Source: Propionibacterium sp. (GTDB lineage: Bacteria; Actinomycetota; Actinomycetes; Propionibacteriales; Propionibacteriaceae). From it: DNA of 7,279 nt. Below, one piece after another: positions 1-6,494 of this stretch. Within the stretch, counting starts at the first letter, position 1, and every line of letters starts with the position of its first letter. The stretch lies in contig JAAYAO010000392.1 of assembly GCA_012719335.1 (NCBI GenBank), positions 1-7,279 of the forward strand, given 5' to 3'. The notes beneath the pieces were generated by a model. It saw nothing but the letters and a program-made list of their open reading frames with translations, had not been told where the DNA came from and searched no databases. The translations under genes were made by a program, and so were the position numbers.

Positions 1-883
1 AGAAACCGGTGACCACGTTGGCCACGCCCTGGCCGAGGGTTTCGCGGGTCTTGTTGGAATGTGTGTCGGTGATGTCGTCGACCAGTTTCGCGGTCAGCAG
101 CGACTCCAGAATGCCCACCACCGCCATCCCCAGCGCGAACGGCGCGATGATGCGGAGGGTCTCCAGGGTGAACGGCACGTCCGGAATCAGCAGGGCGGGC
201 AGCGAACGGGGCAACTCGCCCTCATCGCCGACCGTCGGCACCTCGATGCCGACCAGCACCGCCACCGTGGTGAGCAACACGATCGCGACCAGCGGTGCCG
301 GGACGATCGTGGTCCAGCGCGGCAGCAGCACCATGATCGCCAGCGCCACGACCACCATCGGGTAGACCACCCACGGCACCCCGATCAGGTACGGCAACTG
401 CGCGACGAAGATCAGGATCGCCAGGGCGTTGACGAAGCCGACCATCACCTGGCGCGGAATGAACCGCATCAACCGGGCCACCCCCAGGGCACCCAGGATC
501 AGTTGGAACACCCCGGCCAGAATCACCGTGGCGATGAAGTACTCCATCCCGTACTCCCGGGCCACCGGCGCGATCACCAGGGCCACCGCTCCGGTGGCGG
601 CCGAGATCATCGCCGGCCGGCCCCCCACGATCGCGATGGTGACCGCCATCGTGAAGGAGGCGAACAGCCCCACCCGCGGGTCGACCCCGGCGATGATCGA
701 GAAGGCGATCGATTCGGGGATCAGCGCCAGCGCCACCACCAGCCCGGCCAACACCTCGGTCTTCAGCCGGCGCGGTGATTTCAACGCGGCCAGTACCGAG
801 TACGAGCGGTCGGCCTCGGGTGCGCCGGTCACCTCCTGCGGGTGTTCGGCGGGATCGGACAGTTCGTATTCGGGGCGCGACAT
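1..883 (-). CDS. SulP-family anion transporter, N-terminal part (runs off left edge)
   Basis: Inner-membrane secondary transporter of the SulP/SLC26 family, which moves sulfate, bicarbonate or dicarboxylates by symport or exchange. 294 residues are visible and the 3' part is missing, so a C-terminal STAS domain cannot be checked. A hydrophilic acidic tail (1-45) is followed by membrane segments. The family's first-helix block is at about 43-77 (ALIPESIAFSIIAGVDPRVG), the GGRPAMISAATGAVALV block at 87-103, FIPRQVMVGFVNALAILIF at 141-159, and the LESLLTAKLVDDITDTHSNKTRE region at 259-281. The start is firm: an in-frame TGA lies at 908-910, and AAAGGA (minus strand, 901-896) stands 12 nt before the ATG, a rather long spacing. 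It lies 127 bp after the ABC ATPase gene on the same strand, probably with its own promoter. Substrate is undetermined: E. coli DauA of this family carries C4-dicarboxylates and BicA carries bicarbonate. Confidence 0.93.
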   Translation of the reverse strand, partial: MSRPEYELSDPAEHPQEVTGAPEADRSYSVLAALKSPRRLKTEVLAGLVVALALIPESIAFSIIAGVDPRVGLFASFTMAVTIAIVGGRPAMISAATGAVALVIAPVAREYGMEYFIATVILAGVFQLILGALGVARLMRFIPRQVMVGFVNALAILIFVAQLPYLIGVPWVVYPMVVVALAIMVLLPRWTTIVPAPLVAIVLLTTVAVLVGIEVPTVGDEGELPRSLPALLIPDVPFTLETLRIIAPFALGMAVVGILESLLTAKLVDDITDTHSNKTRETLGQGVANVVTGF

Positions 884-918
884 GGGGAGTGGTCGTCCTT
901 TCGGGCCTCAGCGGGTGA

Positions 919-940
919 GGCCGTCCGTCCTTGGACGGCC
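919..940 (-). promoter_or_regulatory. Perfect 8-bp hairpin between the ABC ATPase gene and sulP
   Basis: GGCCGTCC (919-926) and GGACGGCC (933-940) are perfect inverted repeats around a 6-nt loop. No T-run follows on the minus strand, so this is not a canonical intrinsic terminator. If the -10 box at 950-955 is right, transcription starts near 943 and the hairpin occupies the very 5' end of the sulP mRNA, before the ribosome binding site. It may also help end the upstream ABC transcript. Confidence 0.5.
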
Positions 941-949
941 GAAGCTCGC

Positions 950-955
950 ACCATA
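950..955 (-). promoter_or_regulatory. Candidate -10 box of the sulP-type gene
   Basis: TATGGT on the minus strand fits the actinobacterial TANNNT -10 pattern and lies about 67 bp before the start codon. No convincing TTGACA-like -35 is seen 16-19 bp upstream, so this is a prediction from one hexamer. Confidence 0.35.
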
Positions 956-1010
956 CTCGCCCCGGCGGTGTTGTTCGCACCCGCGAATGTCGGCGGACGC
1001 CCGATCGTGC

Positions 1011-1817
1011 TCACAGATCCCGCCGGGCCAACCAGTCCTGTACCTGCAGTTGTCGCCGGCGGAGTTCGGCCACCGGGTCGGCGCCGGGGGTGAACCGACC
1101 CAGGTGCAGTTCCGCCTCGATCAACCCGTCGCGCAGATGTACCAGCCGGTCGGTGCGGGCGGCGACCGCCGGGTCGTGGGTGACCAACAAGACGGTGGTG
1201 CCGTCGTTGTTCAGTTCGGTGAGAATGTCCATGATTTCGCCGGCGGCGGTGGAATCCAGGGCACCGGTCGGTTCGTCACCGAACAGGATGCGGGGCTGGT
1301 TGATCAGGGCCCGGCAGATGCCGACCCGCTGTAACTGCCCGCCGGAGGCCTGGGTGATGTCGTGGTCGGCCAGGTGGCCCACCCCGGTGCGTTCCATCAG
1401 CTCACGGGCGCGTCGGTTCAACTCGGCGCGGGGGGCCGAGCCCGCCAGGTGGGCCGGCAACACCACGTTGTCGAGCAGGGACAGGTTCTTCAGCAGATGA
1501 ATCTGCTGGAAGACGAAACCCATCCTGGTCAGCCGCAGCCGGGACAACTCCTTGCGGTTCAGGGTGGTCAGTTCGGTACCGGCCACATCGACGGTGCCGG
1601 TGGTGGGGGCGTCCATCCCGCTGATCGCGTACAGCAGGGTCGACTTGCCCGAACCGGACGGGCCCATCACCGACACGAACTCGCCCTCGGCCACGTCCAG
1701 GTCGACCCCGTGCAGCACCGTGGTGTCCCCGAAACTCTTGGTCACCCCGCGGGCACTGAGGATCGGACGGCCGATGGTGGCGTGGGGGTGGAGGGTTCGG
1801 GTGGTGGTCGCGGTCAT
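1011..1817 (-). CDS. ABC transporter ATP-binding protein, MacB/LolD/FtsE type
   Basis: Cytoplasmic ATPase (268 aa) that powers the FtsX-type permease encoded just upstream. All motifs are in order: Walker A GPSGSGKST (52-60), Q-loop Gln104, signature ASGGQ (157-161, Ala in place of the usual Leu), Walker B ILFGDE (177-182), D-loop ALDS (186-189) and switch His214. A tail of about 37 residues (232-268, ending QVQDWLARRDL) follows the core; such tails occur in a subgroup of these ATPases with the SGGQ-QRVGICRALIN signature. The start at 1817 is chosen because GAGAGG (1829-1824), overlapping the permease stop codon, stands 6 nt before it. An in-frame ATG at 1850 would only add 11 residues overlapping the permease. 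The 10-bp gap and overlapping ribosome binding site suggest translational coupling. Substrate (lipoprotein, peptide or drug) cannot be told from sequence. Confidence 0.95.
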   Translation of the reverse strand: MTATTTRTLHPHATIGRPILSARGVTKSFGDTTVLHGVDLDVAEGEFVSVMGPSGSGKSTLLYAISGMDAPTTGTVDVAGTELTTLNRKELSRLRLTRMGFVFQQIHLLKNLSLLDNVVLPAHLAGSAPRAELNRRARELMERTGVGHLADHDITQASGGQLQRVGICRALINQPRILFGDEPTGALDSTAAGEIMDILTELNNDGTTVLLVTHDPAVAARTDRLVHLRDGLIEAELHLGRFTPGADPVAELRRRQLQVQDWLARRDL

Positions 1818-1829
1818 GGTGTGCCTCTC
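1818..1829 (-). promoter_or_regulatory. Ribosome binding site of the ABC ATPase overlapping the permease stop
   Basis: On the minus strand GAGAGG (1829-1824) overlaps the permease TGA (1830-1828) and lies 6 nt before the ATG at 1817. This decides the ATPase start against the ATG at 1850, and implies that ribosomes finishing the permease can reinitiate on the ATPase. Confidence 0.7.
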
Positions 1830-4194
1830 ATTCGGTGACCAGCGACGCAACGCCGGTACGGGTGATGGTGCGGAAACTTGCCACGGTGGCCAGCGCCACG
1901 GCGGTGATCAGGAGGGCCGGCAGCGCCAGTGCGGTGAGCGCGGGGCTGGTGATGAACTCGATGCGGCTGGTGCCCCGGAACAGGTAGCCGATGCCGCCGA
2001 ACATGCCCTCGAACATCAGGTTGAACATGCTCTGGCCGAGAGTGAGTGCCAGACCGATACCGATCGGCACGCCGAGTGCCAGCACCACCAGGATGCGGGT
2101 CAGGTACTGGACGCGGATGTCGGAGTCCGACACCCCGATGCCGCGTTGGATCGCGATCTGGGTGTTGTCGCCGGCCAGCAACATGCGGGTGAACATGGCG
2201 GTCATCAACACCGCCAGCGCCACCGCGACCAGGGCCGAGAGGGCCGCAGCCTGATTGATCTGTCGGCTGATCGGGCCCAGTTGTTGTGCGGTGAAGTCGC
2301 TCATCTTCCACGGCCGGATCGAGAGCCAGGCCTGCTGGTATTCGGCGGCCTTGGTGTCGATGTCGACCCCGGGACGGACCGTGAGCGCGAACGAATACCA
2401 CATGATGTCGCCCGAGTCGGCGGGCAGCATGGCCCGGGCGGTCTTGCCACCATTGGTGATGTCCTGATAACTGCCCACGATCAACAGCTCGCGGGGCCGT
2501 CCGGCCACGTCGAGGGTGACCGTGTCACCGACCCGGTGGCCGCTGTCGGCCAGGGCCAGCAGCGACAGGGCGATCTCCCGGTCGTTGACCGGGGCCCGTC
2601 CGTCGGCGTAGGTGACCGGCAGGGTGAGATGGTCACCGTTGGCCACGAACAGGCTGGTGCGCTCCCCCTCGGCGGTGGTCAGGTCGTGCCGGGTGCTGGT
2701 CAGGGCCACGAACTCGGCCACGTCCGGATCGGCGGCCAGGCCGTCCACCGCTGCGGAGAACTCGGCTGCGGTGGTGTCGTCCACGTACTGCAGGTTCAGT
2801 GCCAGGTCGGCCTCACCGACCCCCATCTGGGTGGGAAAGGACGGGGCACCCAGGGTGGTGGCGGCGCTGGTGGGCACCACCACGATGAACGCGCTGACGG
2901 CGAACACCACCAGCAGCAGCAGGTACATCACCGGGCGCTTCACCAGGTCGATCAGCCCCATCGTGATGGTGGTGGGCAGCACCGAGCGGTGCAACGACAG
3001 CCGCGGGCCGGCCGACCGGGTGCCGACGCTGCCGGCCCGCAACGCTTCGACGGCACTGAGGGTGTTGAACCGACGCAGCAGCGAGAAGATGAAGAGCACG
3101 ATCACGCCGAACACGGCCACCGCGACCACCGCGGGCACCAGCCAGGGTGCCGGGCCCTCGACATCACCCAGGTACACCGCGAGCGACCGGGACATCACCG
3201 GGGCGAGCGCCCAGCCACCGACCAGCCCCGCCACACAGGCGCACAGCCCGATCACCCCGTACTTGGTCAGGTAGATCCGTTTGATGCCGCCCGGCGGCAC
3301 CCCGATCGCGGTCAACACCCCGATCTCGCGCTGATCGGTGTGTACCGCGGCCAGGAAGGACAGTCGCAGGCACAACAGCCCGACGATCATCAACAGCACG
3401 GCGGCGAGGATGACCACCGCGGCCACCAGTCCTTCGCTGATCATGTTGAACAGCCGGAAGGCCGAGGAATCGAGCATCGGCCCGATCGAGGGCATGCCGG
3501 CGTCCAGGTAGGCCTTCTTGAAGGCGGCGGTGCCGCCCGCCGGGTCGTGCAGCCAGAACGAGATCAGGTACTCGGAGGTGCCGGTGTGCGCCTGCAGTTC
3601 GGCCAGGTCGGCTGCGCTGATCGCCAGCCGCTTCGAACTGGCGATGCCGGTATTCATGATCGCGTCACGAAAGAAGCCGGCGATCACGAAGTGCTGCCGG
3701 TAGCCCTCCGGGCCGGTCACGGTGACCGTGGCACCGGGTTCCAGGCCGTTCTCGACCCGGTAGATCACCGGCAGCCAGATGGTGCCCGACTCGACGTCGG
3801 TGACCCGGTGGCCGGCCAGGTCGGTGAACAGGTCACGTTCGGTGTTGGCCACCACGAAGGAGTTCTGCTGGATGCTGTCGGTCTGCGGCACCCCATCGAA
3901 GATGAGCTGTGCATTGTCCACCCCCAGCAGCAATTGCACCTGGTGATGCGCCACATCGGGACGTTGCCCCGCCCAGGCGGCCAGCTCCCCCTCGTCCAGG
4001 GGCCCGGCGTGCATCTGCCCCACATGGGGTGCGTCGGCCACGGTCAACAGCCGGTCACCGGCCCCGGCGAGGCGGGCCAACAGGCCGGCGCTCGCACTGG
4101 CCATCATCACCGACAGCATCATCAACACCACCAGGGTGACGGTGACCGTCACATTGCGGCGGACATCGGTACCCACCATGCGCAGCAGCATCAT
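1828..4194 (-). CDS. ABC transporter permease with two FtsX-type halves
   Basis: Inner-membrane partner of the downstream ATPase (788 aa). Eight membrane segments are visible at about 18-38, 257-281, 308-335, 350-372, 421-441, 650-672, 699-721 and 752-774. This gives a 4+4 layout in which each half has one helix, a large extracytoplasmic domain (about 39-256 and 442-649), then three helices. Both halves carry the FtsX cytoplasmic coupling motif: QREIGVLTAIGVPPGGIKRIY (288-308), and the diverged IAIQRGIGVSDSDIRVQYL (680-698). Such duplicated permeases with a MacB/LolD-type ATPase export peptides, lipids or drugs, or transmit mechanical force, rather than forming a classic channel. The first two codons are both ATG (4194 and 4191); GGAG (minus strand) lies 2 nt before the first and 5 nt before the second, so 4191 may be the true start. 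First gene of the leftward unit, divergent from ferritin. No two-component system is visible nearby. Substrate unknown. Confidence 0.93.
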   Translation of the reverse strand: MMLLRMVGTDVRRNVTVTVTLVVLMMLSVMMASASAGLLARLAGAGDRLLTVADAPHVGQMHAGPLDEGELAAWAGQRPDVAHHQVQLLLGVDNAQLIFDGVPQTDSIQQNSFVVANTERDLFTDLAGHRVTDVESGTIWLPVIYRVENGLEPGATVTVTGPEGYRQHFVIAGFFRDAIMNTGIASSKRLAISAADLAELQAHTGTSEYLISFWLHDPAGGTAAFKKAYLDAGMPSIGPMLDSSAFRLFNMISEGLVAAVVILAAVLLMIVGLLCLRLSFLAAVHTDQREIGVLTAIGVPPGGIKRIYLTKYGVIGLCACVAGLVGGWALAPVMSRSLAVYLGDVEGPAPWLVPAVVAVAVFGVIVLFIFSLLRRFNTLSAVEALRAGSVGTRSAGPRLSLHRSVLPTTITMGLIDLVKRPVMYLLLLVVFAVSAFIVVVPTSAATTLGAPSFPTQMGVGEADLALNLQYVDDTTAAEFSAAVDGLAADPDVAEFVALTSTRHDLTTAEGERTSLFVANGDHLTLPVTYADGRAPVNDREIALSLLALADSGHRVGDTVTLDVAGRPRELLIVGSYQDITNGGKTARAMLPADSGDIMWYSFALTVRPGVDIDTKAAEYQQAWLSIRPWKMSDFTAQQLGPISRQINQAAALSALVAVALAVLMTAMFTRMLLAGDNTQIAIQRGIGVSDSDIRVQYLTRILVVLALGVPIGIGLALTLGQSMFNLMFEGMFGGIGYLFRGTSRIEFITSPALTALALPALLITAVALATVASFRTITRTGVASLVTE

Positions 4195-4219
4195 GACTCC
4201 GTTCTGCGGTTCTGATTCG

Positions 4220-4225
4220 AACCTA
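4220..4225 (-). promoter_or_regulatory. Candidate -10 box of the ABC permease/ATPase unit
   Basis: TAGGTT (minus strand) fits TANNNT and would start transcription near 4213, giving a leader of about 20 nt that contains the GGAG ribosome binding site. It overlaps a run of abutting 6-bp palindromes (TTCGAA 4216-4221, CCTAGG 4222-4227, GAGCTC 4227-4232). No clear -35 is seen. Confidence 0.4.
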
Positions 4226-4242
4226 GGAGCTCACGGCGCCGG

Positions 4243-4255
4243 GCACCTCCGGTGC
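4243..4255. repeat. Small inverted repeat in the divergent promoter region
   Basis: GCACC (4243-4247) and GGTGC (4251-4255) form a perfect 5-bp dyad around TCC. It sits about where a -35 element of the leftward permease promoter would be, so it could be a repressor or activator site. A repeat this short in GC-rich DNA can also arise by chance. Confidence 0.25.
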
Positions 4256-4312
4256 AGCCCCGAGGCAGACCCGAGCCGACCCCGAGAAGGTGCCCGATGT
4301 CGGTGATGGTGC

Positions 4313-4327
4313 CGATCAGGGTGATCG
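4313..4327. promoter_or_regulatory. Candidate operator: perfect palindrome next to the ferritin -10 box
   Basis: CGATCA (4313-4318), spacer GGG, TGATCG (4322-4327): a perfect 6-bp dyad ending 2 bp before the TACGGT -10 box, so it fills the spacer region of the ferritin promoter. A protein bound here should block or reshape RNA polymerase binding. It does not look like the DtxR/IdeR iron box. The regulator is unknown. Confidence 0.45.
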
Positions 4328-4329
4328 AC

Positions 4330-4335
4330 TACGGT
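4330..4335 (+). promoter_or_regulatory. -10 box of the ferritin gene (leaderless transcript)
   Basis: TACGGT matches TANNNT and ends 6 bp before the A of the ATG at 4342, which is where transcription should begin. No ribosome binding site precedes the ATG. Both facts point to a leaderless mRNA, which is common in actinobacteria. Confidence 0.55.
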
Positions 4336-4341
4336 CATCGC

Positions 4342-4866
4342 ATGAAACTGTCACCGGAGCTCGAAGCTGCGTTCAACAAGCAGGTCACCTACGAATTCGC
4401 CGCGTCCATGGTGTACCGGCAACTGGCCATCGAGGTCGAGCAGATGGACCTGCCCGGGATGGCGAACTGGTTGCGTCGGCAGGCCGACGAGGAGATCGTG
4501 CATGCCAACAAGTTCATCGACCACCTGGCCGACCGCGGCAACCGTCCGGTGATCGGGGCGATCGCCCAACCGCAGGTGCCCGAGGGCGACTCGGTCAAGG
4601 ACATTTTCGATGCGGCCCTGCAGCACGAGCAGAAGGTGTCGGAGTCGATCCGGGAGCTGTACCGGGCGGCGGAGAAGGACGGTGACCTCGACTCCCGTCC
4701 GCTGCTGAACTGGTTCCTCAGCGAGCAGATCGAGGAGGAGGCGGTGGTCTCCGAGATCGTCGGACGGGTTCGGCTGGTCGCCGACGACGGACCGGGCCTG
4801 TTGCGGCTGGATCAGGAACTCAGCAGCCGTCCGTTGCGACCCACCGAGCCGACCGCCGCGAACTGA
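4342..4866 (+). CDS. ftn: Ferritin (non-heme, FtnA-like), iron storage
   Basis: Cytoplasmic iron-storage protein (174 aa; E. coli FtnA has 165) expected to assemble as a 24-mer cage that oxidises Fe(II) and stores Fe(III). The ferroxidase residues are all present, by alignment with FtnA from memory: Glu18, Tyr25, Glu51, His54 (in [10 protein letters not shown]), Glu96 (in QHEQKV) and Gln129. The residues of the third iron site, Glu50, Glu128, Glu131 and Glu132 (in SEQIEEE), are also present. There is no conserved heme-ligand methionine arrangement as in bacterioferritin that I can identify. The C-terminal extension (about 160-174) is Pro/Thr-rich and probably disordered. The reading frame is open upstream to 4252, but the family N-terminus ([14 protein letters not shown], like FtnA MLKPEMIEKLNEQ) and the -10 box 6 bp upstream fix the start at 4342. 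fumC follows after 37 bp. Control probably acts at the palindrome 4313-4327. Confidence 0.95.
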   Translation: MKLSPELEAAFNKQVTYEFAASMVYRQLAIEVEQMDLPGMANWLRRQADEEIVHANKFIDHLADRGNRPVIGAIAQPQVPEGDSVKDIFDAALQHEQKVSESIRELYRAAEKDGDLDSRPLLNWFLSEQIEEEAVVSEIVGRVRLVADDGPGLLRLDQELSSRPLRPTEPTAAN

Positions 4867-4890
4867 GCGGGCGGGTTGGGCGCCCCCGGT

Positions 4891-4896
4891 TAGGCT
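4891..4896 (+). promoter_or_regulatory. -10 box of fumC (leaderless transcript)
   Basis: TAGGCT fits TANNNT and ends 7 bp before the ATG at 4904. No usable ribosome binding site is present in the 37-bp gap after ferritin. This suggests that fumC has its own leaderless transcript, in addition to possible readthrough from ferritin. An 8-bp palindrome GGGCGCCC lies just upstream (4878-4885). Confidence 0.5.
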
Positions 4897-4903
4897 CGGG
4901 GTC

Positions 4904-6307
4904 ATGGATACCCGTATCGAGTCCGACAGCATGGGCGTCATCGAGGTGGCGGCCGACCGCTACTGGGGCGCACAAACCGAACGCAGCATCCACAACTTTC
5001 CGATCGGCCGCGACACCTTCGTCTGGGGCCGGTCGATGGTGCGCGCCCTGGGCATCCTGAAGAAGGCGGCTGCCCGGGCCAATGCCCAACTCGGCCAACT
5101 CTCCCTGGCCGAGGATCAGATCGACGCCGTCGTCACCGCCGCCGACGAGGTGATCGCCGGTGACCTGGACGACCACTTCCCCCTGGTGGTGTTCCAGACC
5201 GGGTCGGGCACCCAGTCGAACATGAACGCCAACGAGGTGATCGCCAACCGGGCCATCGAGATCCTGGGCGGTGAGCTGGGCTCCAAGACCCCGATCCATC
5301 CCAACGATCACGTGAACCGGGGCCAGTCGAGCAACGACACCTTCCCGACCGCGATGCACATCGCGGTGGTGCTCGACCTGCACGAGTACCTGTACCAGCG
5401 GGTGAGCCAACTGCGCGACACGCTGGCCACCAAGGCCACCGACTTCGCCGGTGTGGTGAAGGTCGGACGTACCCACCTGCAGGACGCCACCCCGATCACC
5501 CTCGGCCAGGAGATCTCCGGGTGGGTGGCGCAACTCGACTTCGCCCTCGCCCAGATCCGCAACGCCGAACAGGGCGTGCTGCGGCTGGCGATCGGTGGCA
5601 CCGCGGTCGGCACCGGGTTGAACGCGCACCCCGATTTCGGCCGACTGACCGCCGAACTGATCGCGTCCGAAACCGGGCACGGCTTCGTGCAGAACCAGAA
5701 CCTCTTCCGGGCGCTGGCCGCCCACGACGAGTTGGTGGCCCTGAGCGGCGCTCTGCGGGTGCTCGCGATGGCGCTGATGAAGATCGCCAACGATGTGCGG
5801 TGGTTGGCCTCGGGGCCGCGCAACGGCATCGGTGAGCTGCTGATTCCCGAGAACGAGCCCGGCTCGTCCATCATGCCCGGTAAGGTGAACCCCACCCAGG
5901 CCGAAGCGCTCACCATGGTGGCCACCCGGGTCTTCGGCAACGACGCCACCGTCGGTTTCGCCGGTAGCCAGGGCAACTTCGAACTGAACGTCTACAAGCC
6001 GGTGATGGCCCATGCGGTGCTGGAGAGCATCCGGCTGCTCGGCGACGCCTGCGCGGCTTTCGACGACCATTGCGCGGTCGGTATCGAACCCAACGAGGCC
6101 CGCATCGATCACAACCTGGAAACCAACCTGATGCTGGTCACCGCCCTGAACCGCCACATTGGTTACGACAACGCCGCCAAGCTCGCCAAACACGCCCACG
6201 CCACCGGCAGTTCGCTGCGCGCGGCGGCTCTAGATCTGGGCCTGGTCTCCGGCGAGGACTTCGATCGCTGGGTGGTGCCGAAGGACATGACGCGCCCCAG
6301 CGCCTGA
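4904..6307 (+). CDS. fumC: Fumarate hydratase class II (fumarase C)
   Basis: Homotetrameric cytoplasmic enzyme of the TCA cycle that interconverts fumarate and L-malate without an iron-sulfur cluster. 467 residues, the usual length. Visible landmarks: N-terminal [20 protein letters not shown] (8-27), [13 protein letters not shown] (100-112), [20 protein letters not shown] (132-151), [16 protein letters not shown] (188-203) with the general-acid/base His191, and the superfamily signature [11 protein letters not shown] (320-330) with catalytic Ser321, Lys327 and Asn329. The Thr in [11 protein letters not shown] supports fumarase rather than aspartase, which usually has QDAVPMTLGQE. All catalytic residues are intact. 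The ATG at 4904 is the only sensible start and matches the family N-terminus; the mRNA appears to be leaderless. It follows ferritin by 37 bp on the same strand, and a palindrome-rich gap separates it from the downstream exporter. Confidence 0.98.
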   Translation: MDTRIESDSMGVIEVAADRYWGAQTERSIHNFPIGRDTFVWGRSMVRALGILKKAAARANAQLGQLSLAEDQIDAVVTAADEVIAGDLDDHFPLVVFQTGSGTQSNMNANEVIANRAIEILGGELGSKTPIHPNDHVNRGQSSNDTFPTAMHIAVVLDLHEYLYQRVSQLRDTLATKATDFAGVVKVGRTHLQDATPITLGQEISGWVAQLDFALAQIRNAEQGVLRLAIGGTAVGTGLNAHPDFGRLTAELIASETGHGFVQNQNLFRALAAHDELVALSGALRVLAMALMKIANDVRWLASGPRNGIGELLIPENEPGSSIMPGKVNPTQAEALTMVATRVFGNDATVGFAGSQGNFELNVYKPVMAHAVLESIRLLGDACAAFDDHCAVGIEPNEARIDHNLETNLMLVTALNRHIGYDNAAKLAKHAHATGSSLRAAALDLGLVSGEDFDRWVVPKDMTRPSA

Positions 6308-6343
6308 GGCACGTCACCAGGCCGCCTCGGTCATCTCCCACGT

Positions 6344-6380
6344 TGATTGAGCAGGGCGCGCAGCGCCCGTGTCGAAATCA
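6344..6380. repeat. REP-like palindrome after fumC, possible terminator
   Basis: GGGCGC (6354-6359), loop GCA, GCGCCC (6363-6368) is a perfect 6-bp hairpin. Outer flanks extend it imperfectly: TGATT (6344-6348) pairs with AATCA (6376-6380), and CA (6352-6353) with TG (6370-6371). The pattern TTGATTGAGCA ... TGTCGAAATC resembles dispersed palindromic repeats that I recall from intergenic regions of actinobacterial genomes (TTGAG ... GTCGAAA type). It starts about 37 bp after the fumC stop, has no T-run, and could act as a transcript end or 3' stabiliser. Copy number cannot be seen in this window. Confidence 0.5.
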
Positions 6381-6423
6381 CCGCCGGATGGCGGCGCACC
6401 CCCAACCGCGGGGTGCGATGATT
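6376..6423. repeat. Contiguous three-way-junction inverted repeat upstream of the exporter gene
   Basis: Three perfect helices abut: AATCA/TGATT (6376-6380 with 6419-6423), CCGCC/GGCGG (6381-6385 with 6390-6394, loop GGAT) and CGCACCCC/GGGGTGCG (6395-6402 with 6410-6417, 7-nt loop). Only A6418 is unpaired at the junction. The AATCA strand is the same one that closes the REP-like hairpin before it, so the two folds exclude each other. It lies 62 nt before the exporter's ribosome binding site. Role unknown: terminator, leader structure or part of a mobile repeat. Confidence 0.45.
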
Positions 6424-6484
6424 GTCCACGGTCACACGGAAGCGAACCACGTCTGTTCAGCCGGGCAGGCGACGGGGATTGATC

Positions 6485-6489
6485 GGAGG
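6485..6489 (+). promoter_or_regulatory. Ribosome binding site of the ABC exporter gene
   Basis: GGAGG is followed by three tandem in-frame GTG codons at 6489, 6492 and 6495. Only the third has a workable spacing (5 nt), so it is taken as the start. An in-frame TGA at 6480-6482 rules out any start further upstream. Confidence 0.7.
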
Positions 6490-6494
6490 TGGTG

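Noticed and set aside
222..980. A 252-codon open frame on the minus strand overlapping the sulP gene in another frame
   Set aside because: It is Arg/Gly/Pro-rich with no domain, while the other minus-strand frame encodes a conserved SulP protein running off the edge.
1815..1850. Upstream ATG at 1850 as start of the ABC ATPase
   Set aside because: It would add 11 residues overlapping the permease end. The ATG at 1817 has GAGAGG at 6-nt spacing and suits the family N-terminus.
1552..4215. An 887-codon open frame on the plus strand, antisense to the ABC permease
   Set aside because: Its translation is rich in His, Gln, Gly, Arg and Asp with no recognisable domain or membrane segment. It mirrors the GC-rich third positions of a permease with clear FtsX motifs. 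It is a base-composition artefact.
4252..4341. Upstream ATG at 4252 as start of ferritin
   Set aside because: The extra 30 residues are not ferritin-like and the stretch contains the promoter and palindrome. The conserved N-terminus begins at 4342.
4820..6199. A 459-codon open frame on the minus strand, antisense to fumC
   Set aside because: fumC on the other strand has every catalytic motif. The antisense product is low-complexity (Gly, His, Val, Gln) and has no family resemblance.
6381..6417. The GC-rich hairpins as a canonical intrinsic terminator
   Set aside because: Neither strand shows a T-run directly after the stems, so the canonical form is missing. A non-canonical terminator remains possible.
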